From: Mucilaginibacter sp. 44-25
Lineage (GTDB): Bacteria; Bacteroidota; Bacteroidia; Sphingobacteriales; Sphingobacteriaceae
Direction of reading: 5' to 3'
Assembly: GCA_001898335.1 (NCBI GenBank)
Contig: MKTS01000005.1
Span: forward strand, 1 to 64,000
DNA: 64,000 nt
Under the pieces are notes generated by a model, which saw only the letters and a list, made by a program, of their open reading frames with translations, did not search any database and had not been told where the DNA came from. Numbering within the stretch: the first letter of the stretch is position 1; every line of letters starts with the position of its first letter. The position numbers were made by a program, and so were the translations under genes. Of this stretch, positions 17,231 through 26,262 are shown piece after piece.

Positions 17231-18181
17231 ATGATGTTAACCAACCAGGCAGGTGTAAAGTGGGAGAAGGGCTACAATAATTACGGCCCCTGGCTTCGCG
17301 AGAAGTATAAGGGCGCGCGTGTATTTAAGGTGATTGTAGATGGTGGTTTTACCTGCCCCAACCGTGATGGCAGCAAAGGATATGGCGGTTGCACCTATTG
17401 CAACGTGGATTCGTTTACGCCCTCTGTAAGCCGTAACGCGCCAACCGTTCGCGAGCAGGTGATGGAAGGCATGGAACGCGCCCGTAAAGGCAATAAGGCC
17501 GATAAATTTATTATTTATTTCCAGCCCAATACCAATACCTATGCCCCCGCGCACTACCTTAAAATGTTGTATGATGAGGCGCTGAGCTACGGTACCGAAG
17601 ATATTGTAGGCCTAAGTGTAGGCACCAGGCCCGATTGTATCGATTATGAAAAGGTAGCCTTACTGGAAAGCTATACCGACCGCTTTGATGTTGACCTGGA
17701 AATGGGTATGGAAAGCATCTACAATGATACCCTTGCCCAAATTAACCGTGGCTGCAGCCATGATGAATTACTGAAAGCTCTTAAACTGGTAGAGAACAGC
17801 CCACTGGATATTTGCGTGCATACCATTTTTGGCCTGCCCGGCGAAACGCGCGATATGATGCTGGCCTATGCCGATGAGATCAATCGCCACCAGCAGATCA
17901 AGTTTGTAAAATTCCATCACCTGCATATTGTTGAGGGTAGTGTAATGGGCGTAAAGTATAAGCGCGAGCCGTTTAAACTATTTGGCCTTGATGAGTATGC
18001 CGATTTCCTTTGCGATCTGCTGCCACGTGTAAGGCCCGATATTGTGATACAGCGCCTTTTTGGCCTAAGCGATCGCGAACTGCTCATCGCACCCAACTGG
18101 GGCCTTAAAAAAAGTGAGATACAGTACCGCATAGATCAGCGCATACTTGAACGGGGCGTGGTACAGGGGAGTGCTTTGTAA
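17231..18181 (+). CDS. TIGR01212-type radical SAM protein (YhcC-like)
   Basis: The 316-residue product has the radical SAM cluster motif in the spaced form GGFTCPNRDGSKGYGGCTYC near residue 38, whose three cysteines bind the [4Fe-4S] cluster. It is followed by IIYFQPNTNTYAP, GLSVGTRPDCI and DLEMGMES, all typical of the YhcC/TIGR01212 family. The Elp3-like core suggests a radical modification reaction, but the substrate of the family is not established as far as I know. An alternative ATG lies one codon downstream. It stands alone, with no terminator seen. Confidence 0.9.
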   Translation: MMLTNQAGVKWEKGYNNYGPWLREKYKGARVFKVIVDGGFTCPNRDGSKGYGGCTYCNVDSFTPSVSRNAPTVREQVMEGMERARKGNKADKFIIYFQPNTNTYAPAHYLKMLYDEALSYGTEDIVGLSVGTRPDCIDYEKVALLESYTDRFDVDLEMGMESIYNDTLAQINRGCSHDELLKALKLVENSPLDICVHTIFGLPGETRDMMLAYADEINRHQQIKFVKFHHLHIVEGSVMGVKYKREPFKLFGLDEYADFLCDLLPRVRPDIVIQRLFGLSDRELLIAPNWGLKKSEIQYRIDQRILERGVVQGSAL

Positions 18182-18378
18182 ATATGGAGATGTACAAATT
18201 TCAATTGTGCAGATACTTTTGAAACTCGTATTCCCTATTTCTCTAAGCCTGCTTTAAACAATTAGCACTCAAAATCCTTAATTCATCGATTGACGTAAGT
18301 CTTAAAAATGCGGTTGGTATTTAGTTTGTATAACTTATACGAACATTTTACCGTAAAAATTAATTTCAAGATTCTGTT

Positions 18379-19620
18379 TTGGCGCAAAAACCTTTACAAA
18401 ACTATATTCCGGCACTAACCGGGGTGCGCGCGCTGGCGGCATACCTCGTATTTATTTCGCATTTTGCCTGGGTTTTTGATGAAAAATTTCCCCGTGGTGT
18501 GCAACGTTTTCTTAACGAGTTTCACATTGGCGTAACTATTTTCTTTGTTCTCTCAGGTTTTTTGATCGCTTTCAGATATTTTGATAATTTTAAACTTACC
18601 GGCGACTGGTTTAAGCAATATTTAAAAAACAGGGTAGCGCGCATATACCCCATGTATTTCCTGCTTACGGCAGGCGCGTTTATTTATTACTACTTCACCC
18701 GCGACCCTAAGATCATTAACGGCTTCGGCAGCCCGGTTGGCTTGTTCTTCATGAATATCACCTTCATACGCGGTTTTTTTAACCAGCTAAAGTTTACCGG
18801 TATAGCGCAGGGCTGGAGCCTTACTGTTGAGGAGTGTTTTTATTTCTCGGCGCCCTTTATTTTTTACTTCGCTAAAAAGTACCATAGATTTTGGCTGCAA
18901 TGGGCGGTGGTTACCCTGTTTGGGGTAGGGCTGGTTATGATATTCAGAAACGTTAACTGGTATGGGTTCTTTGGTAATTTTACCTTCATGTTCCTGTATA
19001 CTTTCCTGGGGCGCTGCTTTGAGTTCTTTGTTGGTATACAACTGGCGCTGATCGTTAAACGGAAACAGGCACAAATAACCGGGCAGGCAAAAACCTGGTT
19101 CACTTACAGCGGCTTCGCGCTTATATTTGTTTTTGTAGGAGTAATGTCGGTGTTGCCTATACCAAAGGGCGAGGTTGCCGGCCTGCACCACCCTATCGGC
19201 ATCATTACCAATAACTATTTACTGTCTACCTCCATCGCTATCTTTTTTTACGGATTGCTCACCGAGAGTACCTTACTTAAGAAAATATTAAGCCTCAAAT
19301 TTGTGGAGCTGCTGGGCAAAAGTTCGTATATCTTTTACCTCATACACCTGGGCTGGATGTATGACCTTTTACACCATTACCTGAATAAATGGAATGACGA
19401 CATTTTTGAACTTTATGATAAATGGGGAAAGGATTGGATATCGCCTTTCCAATATGATAATTTAAACGTGCTTTACGCCTTTATTATACTCAACGGGGTA
19501 GCCATACTACTGTTCAGGCTGGTTGAAGAACCATTGAATCATTATATTCGGCAGTCGGATTTTTTGATCAAGAACAAGCCACGCAACCCTGATAACAATT
19601 CAGCAGCAATTAAAGCGTAA
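18379..19620 (+). CDS. Acyltransferase family 3 membrane protein (OafA/YrhL-like)
   Basis: The 413-residue protein begins ALTGVRALAAYLVFISHFAWVF, the first helix of acyltransferase-3 proteins, which carries the catalytic His. It has about ten membrane helices, including FFVLSGFLIAFRYFD and RVARIYPMYFLL, both family signatures. Such enzymes acetylate or acylate surface sugars using a cytoplasmic acyl donor. The start is a TTG at 18379. The next gene, an acetyl-xylan-esterase-like hydrolase, begins 13 bases after its stop, so an acyl-adding and an acyl-removing enzyme are adjacent. A functional link between them is inference. Confidence 0.9.
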   Translation: MAQKPLQNYIPALTGVRALAAYLVFISHFAWVFDEKFPRGVQRFLNEFHIGVTIFFVLSGFLIAFRYFDNFKLTGDWFKQYLKNRVARIYPMYFLLTAGAFIYYYFTRDPKIINGFGSPVGLFFMNITFIRGFFNQLKFTGIAQGWSLTVEECFYFSAPFIFYFAKKYHRFWLQWAVVTLFGVGLVMIFRNVNWYGFFGNFTFMFLYTFLGRCFEFFVGIQLALIVKRKQAQITGQAKTWFTYSGFALIFVFVGVMSVLPIPKGEVAGLHHPIGIITNNYLLSTSIAIFFYGLLTESTLLKKILSLKFVELLGKSSYIFYLIHLGWMYDLLHHYLNKWNDDIFELYDKWGKDWISPFQYDNLNVLYAFIILNGVAILLFRLVEEPLNHYIRQSDFLIKNKPRNPDNNSAAIKA

Positions 19621-19633
19621 GCCCTTACACACT

Positions 19634-20935
19634 ATGGTGAACAGATCAAACAAGATATTTTTTTTAGCGATACTGCTGTTAAGCTTTACCCATCTTGGCG
19701 CCCTTGCGCAGGATAATGACGAACAGGGCATTTCTACCGTGCTGACCGTCGGCAGCAAGAACGCTATTTTCGGCGATCATGCCAGCTATACCTTCGAGGT
19801 AAAAAACCCGACCAATACCCCTCAAACAGGTACGGTATCCTACCAGATCACGCAACACGGCAAGAGTATTAAAACGGCATCGCAAAAGGTAATCCTGGGT
19901 AAACAAAGTTCACAGAAATATAATTTTGACCTTCCCTCGCTCCCATCGGGTTTTTACAAGGTAAACTTTATGGTGAACGTTACCGAGTATGATGACACCA
20001 CCCGCAGGGTTTTTGGCATACGGCCTGATGAGATACGGTCTAAATACTCCAAGCCTGCCGATTTTGACGCGTTCTGGAATAAAGCCAAGGCCGAACTGGC
20101 CGCCGTTAAACCTCAGTTTAAAATAACGCCCATGCCTAAAATGAATACCGATAACCGTAAGGTATTCCTGATAGAGATGCGCTCGCTGGATAATTACCTC
20201 ATTAAAGGGTGGATGACTGTACCTATTAACCGCAGTGCCAACCATAAGTTCTCGGTACTGCTGGGCTTACCCGGTTACCAGGTAAACCTGGCGCCCATTA
20301 CCGGCCTTGATGAAGACCTGGCCATTATTACTCTTAACGTGCGCGGGCAGGGCAACAGCCGCGGCCCTATTGATACCCGCCGCGATGAATTTATTTTTTA
20401 CCGTATTGAAGACCGGGATAAGTATGTAATGCGTGGTGTAATAATGGACTGTATACGCGCCGTAGACTTTATTTACGCGCAGCCAAATCTTAAACACGAT
20501 AACATCCTGGTATCTGGCGGTAGTATGGGTGGCTTCCTGGCCATGGCAACCGCCGGGTTGGATAAACGGGTAAACTTATGCTCGGCCCAAAACCCTATCC
20601 TGTGCGATGTAAATAACCTCGACGGTGAAGTTACCTGGCCTGTAAACGATATTAAGAAATACATACGCACACAACCGGGCCTTACTTTTGAGAAAGTACT
20701 AAGCAACCTTAATTACTACGACGCGAAAAACTTCGCGGAAACCATTACCTGCCCCATGATCATGGGGATAGGCCTGCTTGACCCGTATGCACCGCCCTAT
20801 AACGAGTACGCGGCTTACAACGCCAAACCTGGAAATAAACGCATAATGGTGTTTAAAGACCTGGGGCACGAGATATCACAAGCGTATAAAGATCTGGAAG
20901 GCCGTTGGATGCGCGATCACTTTGCCTTATTTTAA
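19634..20935 (+). CDS. Acetyl xylan esterase / cephalosporin-C deacetylase family hydrolase
   Basis: The 433-residue protein has a signal peptide ending LGALAQ and an Ig-like beta domain at about residues 35-120. An AXE1-type alpha/beta hydrolase domain follows, starting near SKPADFDAFWNKAKAEL. The triad is visible: nucleophile in SGGSMGG near residue 296, Asp in GLLDPYAPP near 382, and His in LGHEIS near 411. RGQGNSRGP before the nucleophile is typical of this group. It would act in the periplasm on acetylated carbohydrate. The extra N-terminal domain is not universal in the family. It is followed closely by a beta-barrel gene and a TPR gene. Confidence 0.88.
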   Translation: MVNRSNKIFFLAILLLSFTHLGALAQDNDEQGISTVLTVGSKNAIFGDHASYTFEVKNPTNTPQTGTVSYQITQHGKSIKTASQKVILGKQSSQKYNFDLPSLPSGFYKVNFMVNVTEYDDTTRRVFGIRPDEIRSKYSKPADFDAFWNKAKAELAAVKPQFKITPMPKMNTDNRKVFLIEMRSLDNYLIKGWMTVPINRSANHKFSVLLGLPGYQVNLAPITGLDEDLAIITLNVRGQGNSRGPIDTRRDEFIFYRIEDRDKYVMRGVIMDCIRAVDFIYAQPNLKHDNILVSGGSMGGFLAMATAGLDKRVNLCSAQNPILCDVNNLDGEVTWPVNDIKKYIRTQPGLTFEKVLSNLNYYDAKNFAETITCPMIMGIGLLDPYAPPYNEYAAYNAKPGNKRIMVFKDLGHEISQAYKDLEGRWMRDHFALF

Positions 20936-20943
20936 TAAAGCCT

Positions 20944-21789
20944 ATGAACAAACTTAAAACTAACTATAAGATTTTACTCATCGCGGCTGGCTTCATAGCC
21001 CTTGCATACGGCAACGCACGAGCCGGTGGCTTCCCGGTACGCCCTAAAAGGCTCATCCTGTCGCCGTCGTTCAGCTATTTTTATGCTAACAGCGGCTGGG
21101 ATTCGCTCCGCAGGAAAACCCCTTTCGCCAATGAAGGGCAGTTTGAATCATTAGGCTTTTCGCTGTATGCCGAGTATGGTTTAAGCCGGCGCTTTACCCT
21201 GGTGGGGCTGTTGCCATATGTGCATAACACGTATGAGGATACCAAAAGCAAAACTGTAAGTTCGGGCCTTACTGATCTGGAATTGGGCTTACGCTATTAC
21301 CTGGCCAACATCAATTATATCTATTACTTCACCGTACAAGGCACCTACATCACCCCGCTGTATCAGGATTTAAGATTAGGATACCGCGAGCAGGGCGCCG
21401 AAATAAAGCTGGCCTTTGCCGGCAGCGGCAAAGTGTTGGGTAAAAACTATTATTTCACGCTTGAAAATGGTGTTCGCCAATACTTTGGCCCGGACGGGCC
21501 AACGCAGGACCGTTACACTGGCACCTTTGGCCTCACGCTTGACAGGCGTTTCCATCACCAGGTATCGGTTTCGTTAGGCGGTTTTTACTCATCAAGTAGT
21601 TTTACCCGCTTCTCGCCTATACAGGCCATCAACAAAAACTTTGCTTTTAACCAGGCTTCGTTTACCTACGGCTACACTGCCAACAGGTATTTATCGGTTT
21701 TTTTAACCGGGGGGCATTTTATAAACGGGCGTAATACGGGCAACGGTACCACCGCGTCGGTATCGGTATTGGTTAAGCCTTTTAGATAA
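20944..21789 (+). CDS. Predicted outer-membrane beta-barrel protein
   Basis: Using the ATG at 20944, the 281-residue protein has a signal peptide (YKILLIAAGFIALAYGNARA) and then alternating amphipathic strands rich in Tyr and Gly. These include RFTLVGLLPYVHNTYED, LTDLELGLRYYL and FTLENGVRQYFGP. The pattern resembles MetA-type phenol-degradation or transporter-like barrels. The open frame extends upstream to 20905 inside the hydrolase gene, but that start would remove the signal peptide from the N terminus. It may form a unit with the hydrolase and the TPR gene that starts 6 bases downstream. The substrate is unknown. Confidence 0.75.
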   Translation: MNKLKTNYKILLIAAGFIALAYGNARAGGFPVRPKRLILSPSFSYFYANSGWDSLRRKTPFANEGQFESLGFSLYAEYGLSRRFTLVGLLPYVHNTYEDTKSKTVSSGLTDLELGLRYYLANINYIYYFTVQGTYITPLYQDLRLGYREQGAEIKLAFAGSGKVLGKNYYFTLENGVRQYFGPDGPTQDRYTGTFGLTLDRRFHHQVSVSLGGFYSSSSFTRFSPIQAINKNFAFNQASFTYGYTANRYLSVFLTGGHFINGRNTGNGTTASVSVLVKPFR

Positions 21790-21795
21790 TATTTT

Positions 21796-23820
21796 ATGAT
21801 GCTGAGATTTATTTTTGCGTTTGTACTCCTACCCTTTTGCTGCCTTGCGCAAACGGCAGAAACCTATATCGGCGTAGGTAATACTGAAGCCAATATTAAA
21901 AACTACCGGCAGGCCATTACCGATTTCGGCAAGGCCATACAGCTGGAACCCAACAACGCAAAAGCATATTTTTACAGGGGAAACGCTTATAATAACCTTA
22001 AAGAGGCGGATAATGCTGTGGCCGACTATACCAAAGCCATCCAATACGACCCTAATAACGCCTTCGCTTATTTTTACCGTGCCAACATCAATAACGAGCG
22101 TGGCCGGTACGCCGAAGCCATAACCGATTTTGATAAAGCTATTGCGCTTAACCCACGGGCAGATATGTACCATTACCGTGCTAACGCCAAAGCCAGCATG
22201 GGTAACCACCAGGGCGCGGTTGACGATTTTACCAAAGCCATAGCGCTTGACCCTAAAGACCCGTCGCTGTATGAATACCGCGGCGTGGCTAAGGCCAACT
22301 TAAAAGATAATGAAGGTGCCATTGCCGATTACGACAAAGCCGTAGCGCTCGACCCTAAGAACTCCGACCTGATCTATTACCGCGCCAACTCAAAAGGCAA
22401 CATTGGTGATTACAAAGGCGCCATTGCCGACTACACCGCCGCCTTGGCGCTAAACCCTAAAAACGCCGAAGCCGTATTTTACAGAGGTAATGCCTACGGC
22501 AACCTTAAAAACTACAGCGCAGCCATAGCCGACTATAAAAAAGCTATCAGCCTGAACCCGAAACTGCCTAATATTTATAAATACCTGGCCAACGCCCTAA
22601 GTAATAACAACGATAAAAAAGGCGCTTTACAATATTTTGGCGAAGCCTTAAAAGCCGACCCAAACAACGCCGACCTGTATTTATATGATGGCCTGGTAAG
22701 ATATAACCTTAATGACAACGAGGGCGCCCTGGCTGATTTTAACAGATCCATAGAACTGAAACCAACATCAGAAGCTTACCAGAACCGGGCCGATCTTAAA
22801 TTGGGTATGCGCAACTTCGGAGAAGCCAGGGATGATGCCGGCCAGGCTATTGAACTGGATGCCAAAAATAGTTATGCCTACATCAGCCGTGCCCGTGCCA
22901 GCCTGGAGTTAAAAGATACTACAGCCGCTTTAGCCGACCTTAACCAGGGTATCAAAATAAATCCTTCTTATGATTATGCTTATGTAATGCTGGGCAACAT
23001 TGCCGCGGGCAGGCATCATTACGACGAGGCCATTGGCTACTACAACAAGGCCCTCAGCTTGAACGCAGCCGACCCTGAAACTTACCTGAAACGTGCCGAA
23101 GTGCGCAATAAAGTGAGTGACCGTGCAGGCGCACTGGCCGACTACAAGCGAATAGCCACAATTGATAAGGATGATGATAACCTGCGGTCGAGGTTTACCC
23201 GGTCAATGGTTAATGCACGGTTCTACAGCGAGAGCTTACCTGTATTGAACACTTTGATCACCAAGAATGCTAAAAACGCCAATTTGTATGTGGAGCGGGG
23301 TATAGCCAAACAAAACACCGGCGATCTGCAGGGTGCATTAACAGATTATAATTACGCGCTTAAGCTGGATACCGCTTCGGCAATGGCTTATGTTAACCGT
23401 GGGAATGCCAAATTTGAACTAAAGGACAATACGGGCGCCCTGGCAGATATAGCTAAAGGCATTAAACTGAATGAAGGACTGGAAGACGCTTACTTTACAC
23501 GCGGACAGATACGCCTAACTATTAAAGATTACCAGGGCGCAATTGATGATTTTAATAGCGTAATATTCATCAACATGGAAAACATTGACGCTTACGCGTG
23601 GCGCGGACTGGCACGCAGCCTTGCAGGCGACCTCCAGCGCAGCAGCCTTGATTTTAATTATGCCCTTAAGATAGAACCTAAAAACGCGACCGTATACTTA
23701 CTGCGCGGGCAGGCACGTGCATACGCCAAAGATTTGGGCAATGCTTGTACCGATTTTAAACAGGCTATAAGCCTGGGTTCCAAAACCGCGGTAACTGAGG
23801 CAGCTAAATATTGCAAATAA
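21796..23820 (+). CDS. Large tetratricopeptide-repeat protein
   Basis: The 674-residue product has a signal peptide (MMLRFIFAFVLLPFCCLAQ) followed by about 18 consecutive 34-residue TPR units, for example AKAYFYRGNAYNNLKEADNA and MADYTKAI-like helices with the W-LG-Y-A-F-A-P pattern. The repeats form a superhelical scaffold for protein contacts, probably in the periplasm or at the outer membrane. No catalytic domain is present. Start codons at 21796 and 21799 are both possible. It is the last gene of the rightward run. Many units are near-identical in the DNA, as expected after internal duplication. Confidence 0.92.
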   Translation: MMLRFIFAFVLLPFCCLAQTAETYIGVGNTEANIKNYRQAITDFGKAIQLEPNNAKAYFYRGNAYNNLKEADNAVADYTKAIQYDPNNAFAYFYRANINNERGRYAEAITDFDKAIALNPRADMYHYRANAKASMGNHQGAVDDFTKAIALDPKDPSLYEYRGVAKANLKDNEGAIADYDKAVALDPKNSDLIYYRANSKGNIGDYKGAIADYTAALALNPKNAEAVFYRGNAYGNLKNYSAAIADYKKAISLNPKLPNIYKYLANALSNNNDKKGALQYFGEALKADPNNADLYLYDGLVRYNLNDNEGALADFNRSIELKPTSEAYQNRADLKLGMRNFGEARDDAGQAIELDAKNSYAYISRARASLELKDTTAALADLNQGIKINPSYDYAYVMLGNIAAGRHHYDEAIGYYNKALSLNAADPETYLKRAEVRNKVSDRAGALADYKRIATIDKDDDNLRSRFTRSMVNARFYSESLPVLNTLITKNAKNANLYVERGIAKQNTGDLQGALTDYNYALKLDTASAMAYVNRGNAKFELKDNTGALADIAKGIKLNEGLEDAYFTRGQIRLTIKDYQGAIDDFNSVIFINMENIDAYAWRGLARSLAGDLQRSSLDFNYALKIEPKNATVYLLRGQARAYAKDLGNACTDFKQAISLGSKTAVTEAAKYCK

Positions 23821-23832
23821 GGTAAAGGCAGA

Positions 23833-24300
23833 CTACATTTTGCCGAATAACTGTTCTACAGCCTTAACGCGGTAATTGAAAATATCCTTTACCTTTTTGC
23901 CCACAAATGCTTTGTTGGCTATGGTACCGAATATGCTGTAAGGAATAGCGTAATTTAAAATGTCTGTCATTTCCACGCCGCCGGGTATTTCCTTAAAATG
24001 ATGCTGATGGTGCCATAGGGCATAAGGGCCAAAACGCTGCTCATCCACAAAATACTGCCTATCGGCAACGTGGGTAATTTCGGTCATCCAGTTCATTTTA
24101 ATCCCCAATAAAGGCGATATTTTGTAGGTGATGATCATCCCTGCATACATCTTTGTATCTTGAGTGTAATCTGACGTTACTACAAACCGCATATCAGGCG
24201 GTGTTATCTTCTGCAGGTTTAACGGCGATGAGAAAAAGTCCCAGGCCTCATCCATGCTGATGGGTATCTGCTGTGTAAATTTAAGTGCGTATGTTTTCAC
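23833..24300 (-). CDS. SRPBCC-family ligand-binding protein
   Basis: The 155-residue product has the START/Bet v1-like (SRPBCC) pattern: ISMDEAWDFFSSPLNLQKITPP at the N terminus, a central beta sheet with MNWMTEITHV and FVDEQRFGPYALWHHQHHF, and a long C-terminal helix (NYRVKAVEQLF). Members bind hydrophobic ligands or act as cyclases; this subgroup is often annotated as a SulA-like cell-division inhibitor without evidence. The gene converges with the TPR gene and leaves 12 bases between stops. Confidence 0.85.
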   Translation of the reverse strand: MKTYALKFTQQIPISMDEAWDFFSSPLNLQKITPPDMRFVVTSDYTQDTKMYAGMIITYKISPLLGIKMNWMTEITHVADRQYFVDEQRFGPYALWHHQHHFKEIPGGVEMTDILNYAIPYSIFGTIANKAFVGKKVKDIFNYRVKAVEQLFGKM

Positions 24301-24411
24301 GTTTGCATTAACAGGTTATTTGAAGAATTGTTGTATTGCTTAATTGTTTGGCATAAACGTTATTGATTATCTAGTAAACAATGATCAAACAATAAAGTAA
24401 TCGGTCCAAAA

Positions 24412-25257
24412 TTACAACCCGTTCGCTTCGGTAGCAACAGGCAGGTCGCGGCGGCTCCACTCGCTCCATGATCCTACATATAGTTTTGGGCCATGTATGC
24501 CCGCGTACTCCATACCCAGCAAGGTATGCGTAGCCGTAACGCCCGATCCGCAATGCACAATTACATTTTCGGGTTCTACTCCTTTAAAAGCGCCTTCATA
24601 TAAAGTTTTAAGTGCCTGGGCTGTTAAATATTTCCCTTCCGGCGAAAGGCTGTTACTGTAAAAAAGGTTTACCGCGCCGGGTATGTGCCCTGCCACCAGG
24701 TCTAAAGGTTCAGTATGGCCTAAGTAACGTGCCCCTTCCCGCACATCAATTACCACGCGGTTATCCGAGCGGGCGGCCTGTTTAACTTCGTCAATGTCCA
24801 CGGTGTTTTTATATTCATCAGCCACCGGGTAAGGTACTGCGGCGGGTGTTGGCTGGTAAACGTCGGTACTCAGTTCCACTCCCTCGTCTGTAGCTGCTTT
24901 TAAACCGCCGTTAAGCACTTGTACGTTATCATGTCCTATCGAACGCAGCATCCACCACAGCCTTGCTCCGCCCATGGCGCCGTTCTTATCGTCATACACT
25001 ATCACGTGGCTGTCAGGCGTAATGCCCCAGCGCTGTAACGTTGCAGCAAAGTCGGCCAGAGCAGGCAACGGGTGGCGACCGCCAAATGCCGGTTCTTCAG
25101 GATGCGCGGCCAGGTCATCATCCAGCGAAGCAAAAATAGCTTTTGGTAAATGGCCCTGTAAATAACGTTCACGGGCGTTTGCCCCTGCACGTACGTCGAT
25201 CAGTACAACAGCGGGATCAAATATTTTAGGGTCGGTTATTTCTATTAATGGAGACAT
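24412..25257 (-). CDS. sseA: Thiosulfate / 3-mercaptopyruvate sulfurtransferase
   Basis: The 281-residue protein has two rhodanese domains. The N-terminal one is inactive-like (VLIDVRAGANARERYLQGHLPKA, then HVIVYDDKNG). The C-terminal one carries the catalytic loop VIVHCGSGVTATHTLL near residue 234. A CGSGVTA loop is typical of mercaptopyruvate sulfurtransferases rather than thiosulfate:cyanide enzymes. It transfers sulfane sulfur to thiols or cyanide in the cytoplasm. It stands alone, with about 170 bases to the next gene upstream on the same strand. Confidence 0.92.
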   Translation of the reverse strand: MSPLIEITDPKIFDPAVVLIDVRAGANARERYLQGHLPKAIFASLDDDLAAHPEEPAFGGRHPLPALADFAATLQRWGITPDSHVIVYDDKNGAMGGARLWWMLRSIGHDNVQVLNGGLKAATDEGVELSTDVYQPTPAAVPYPVADEYKNTVDIDEVKQAARSDNRVVIDVREGARYLGHTEPLDLVAGHIPGAVNLFYSNSLSPEGKYLTAQALKTLYEGAFKGVEPENVIVHCGSGVTATHTLLGMEYAGIHGPKLYVGSWSEWSRRDLPVATEANGL

Positions 25258-25427
25258 GTCGGGTAGAGATAAATGGTTAGAGATTAGTCATTGGAGATCA
25301 GACATTGGTTTCAGTAATAGCGACCAAGCCTCTGCCTGCCTAATTAACGGCAAGTTAGAAAAAGCAAGGCAAATTTAAAACGATGCTGACTGATCTCTAA
25401 TCAACAAATCTTTAATCTCTACCCACG

Positions 25428-25901
25428 CTACTGCACTATTTTATTAGCACAGCACGAACTGGCAAAAGCTTCGGGCTTGGCTTTAAATACAAAGCCCATG
25501 CTCAGGATGTAACCCATAGCCTCGTGCAGGGCCTGGTTGCTTTTAAACATAGGGTTAGTGTTAATATCGGCATGTACTTCCAGGTCAACATCGTACAGGT
25601 CAAGCAGGTCGCAAAGTTTGTAGGCAATGTCAATAGATTTTTGTACCTCGTGCAGCATGCGCTCCTTAATACTCATTTTTTGCGATGTACGCTCCTGGTG
25701 GATAAACATGAAGGCGCCCCGCTGCTCTCGAATGAATACGATAACGGTAGCAAAATCCGTAACCGCGCCTTTTACCTGCGAATCGGTACCTATACATACT
25801 TTGAGCTTGTTGCCCAGGTTGGTTTCCCGTTCAATAGCTGCCTCTACTTCTTCCAGAATGGGTGTTTGTATCACCTCGCCGCTAAATTTTCTCCAGGTCA
25901 T
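25428..25901 (-). CDS. YkuK-like protein (DUF458, RNase H-like fold)
   Basis: The 157-residue protein matches the YkuK/DUF458 family: VCIGTDSQVKGAVTDFATVIVFIRE near residue 36, RTSQKMSIKERMLHEVQKSI, LEVHADINTNPMFKSN near 105, and AMGYILSMGFVFKAKPEAF. The conserved acidic residues (GTDSQ, HADIN) suggest an RNase H-like nuclease fold, but the family has no settled biochemical role. The extra C-terminal cysteines (SSCCANKIVQ) are notable. It is leftward and alone. Confidence 0.88.
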   Translation of the reverse strand: MTWRKFSGEVIQTPILEEVEAAIERETNLGNKLKVCIGTDSQVKGAVTDFATVIVFIREQRGAFMFIHQERTSQKMSIKERMLHEVQKSIDIAYKLCDLLDLYDVDLEVHADINTNPMFKSNQALHEAMGYILSMGFVFKAKPEAFASSCCANKIVQ

Positions 25902-26209
25902 AAAAAATTGGGTTTAGTTAATTTTTAATGCATGACCCGTTACAGGTCTATAAAAATAAGCGATAAACTATTTTATAAACGTTATCTCCGGATGATTTAT
26001 TTGTTAACATTTATTTGATTATTAACATGTTATACTAAAGCAAACGTTGCAGGTGCCGGTATTATTTTATCACCCGCAAAAGGCGCCGGTACAGCTGGCA
26101 TTATATTAACAGGGATGTATGGCTCACTCGTATCTGCGCCAAATTTAAATGGGTAAAACCCACGTTGCCCAACGCTCATAACTTGCTAAAAAACAAACCC
26201 AAACTTTAA
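25902..26209. other. Intergenic region without a confident gene
   Basis: This gap separates the leftward YkuK-like gene from the rightward TPR gene. On the plus strand, about 26010-26150 holds an open stretch of some 45 codons that reads like coding sequence (VAGAGIILSPAKGAGTAG, then TGMYGSLVSAPNLNG and a stop). It has no start codon upstream of its conserved-looking part and is closed upstream by a TGA. It could be a gene remnant or chance. Confidence 0.4.
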
Positions 26210-26240
26210 TTTGGTAAAAGCATTGAAAACCGTATTTTTG
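26210..26240 (+). promoter_or_regulatory. Bacteroidota-type promoter (TTTG-19-TATTTTTG)
   Basis: TTTG at 26210-26213, a 19-base spacer and TATTTTTG at 26233-26240 match both the -33 and -7 consensus with ideal spacing. It ends 22 bases before the ATG of the TPR membrane protein. This is the best promoter in the window. Confidence 0.8.
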
Positions 26241-26262
26241 CAGACTTAATTTTAAAATACAG

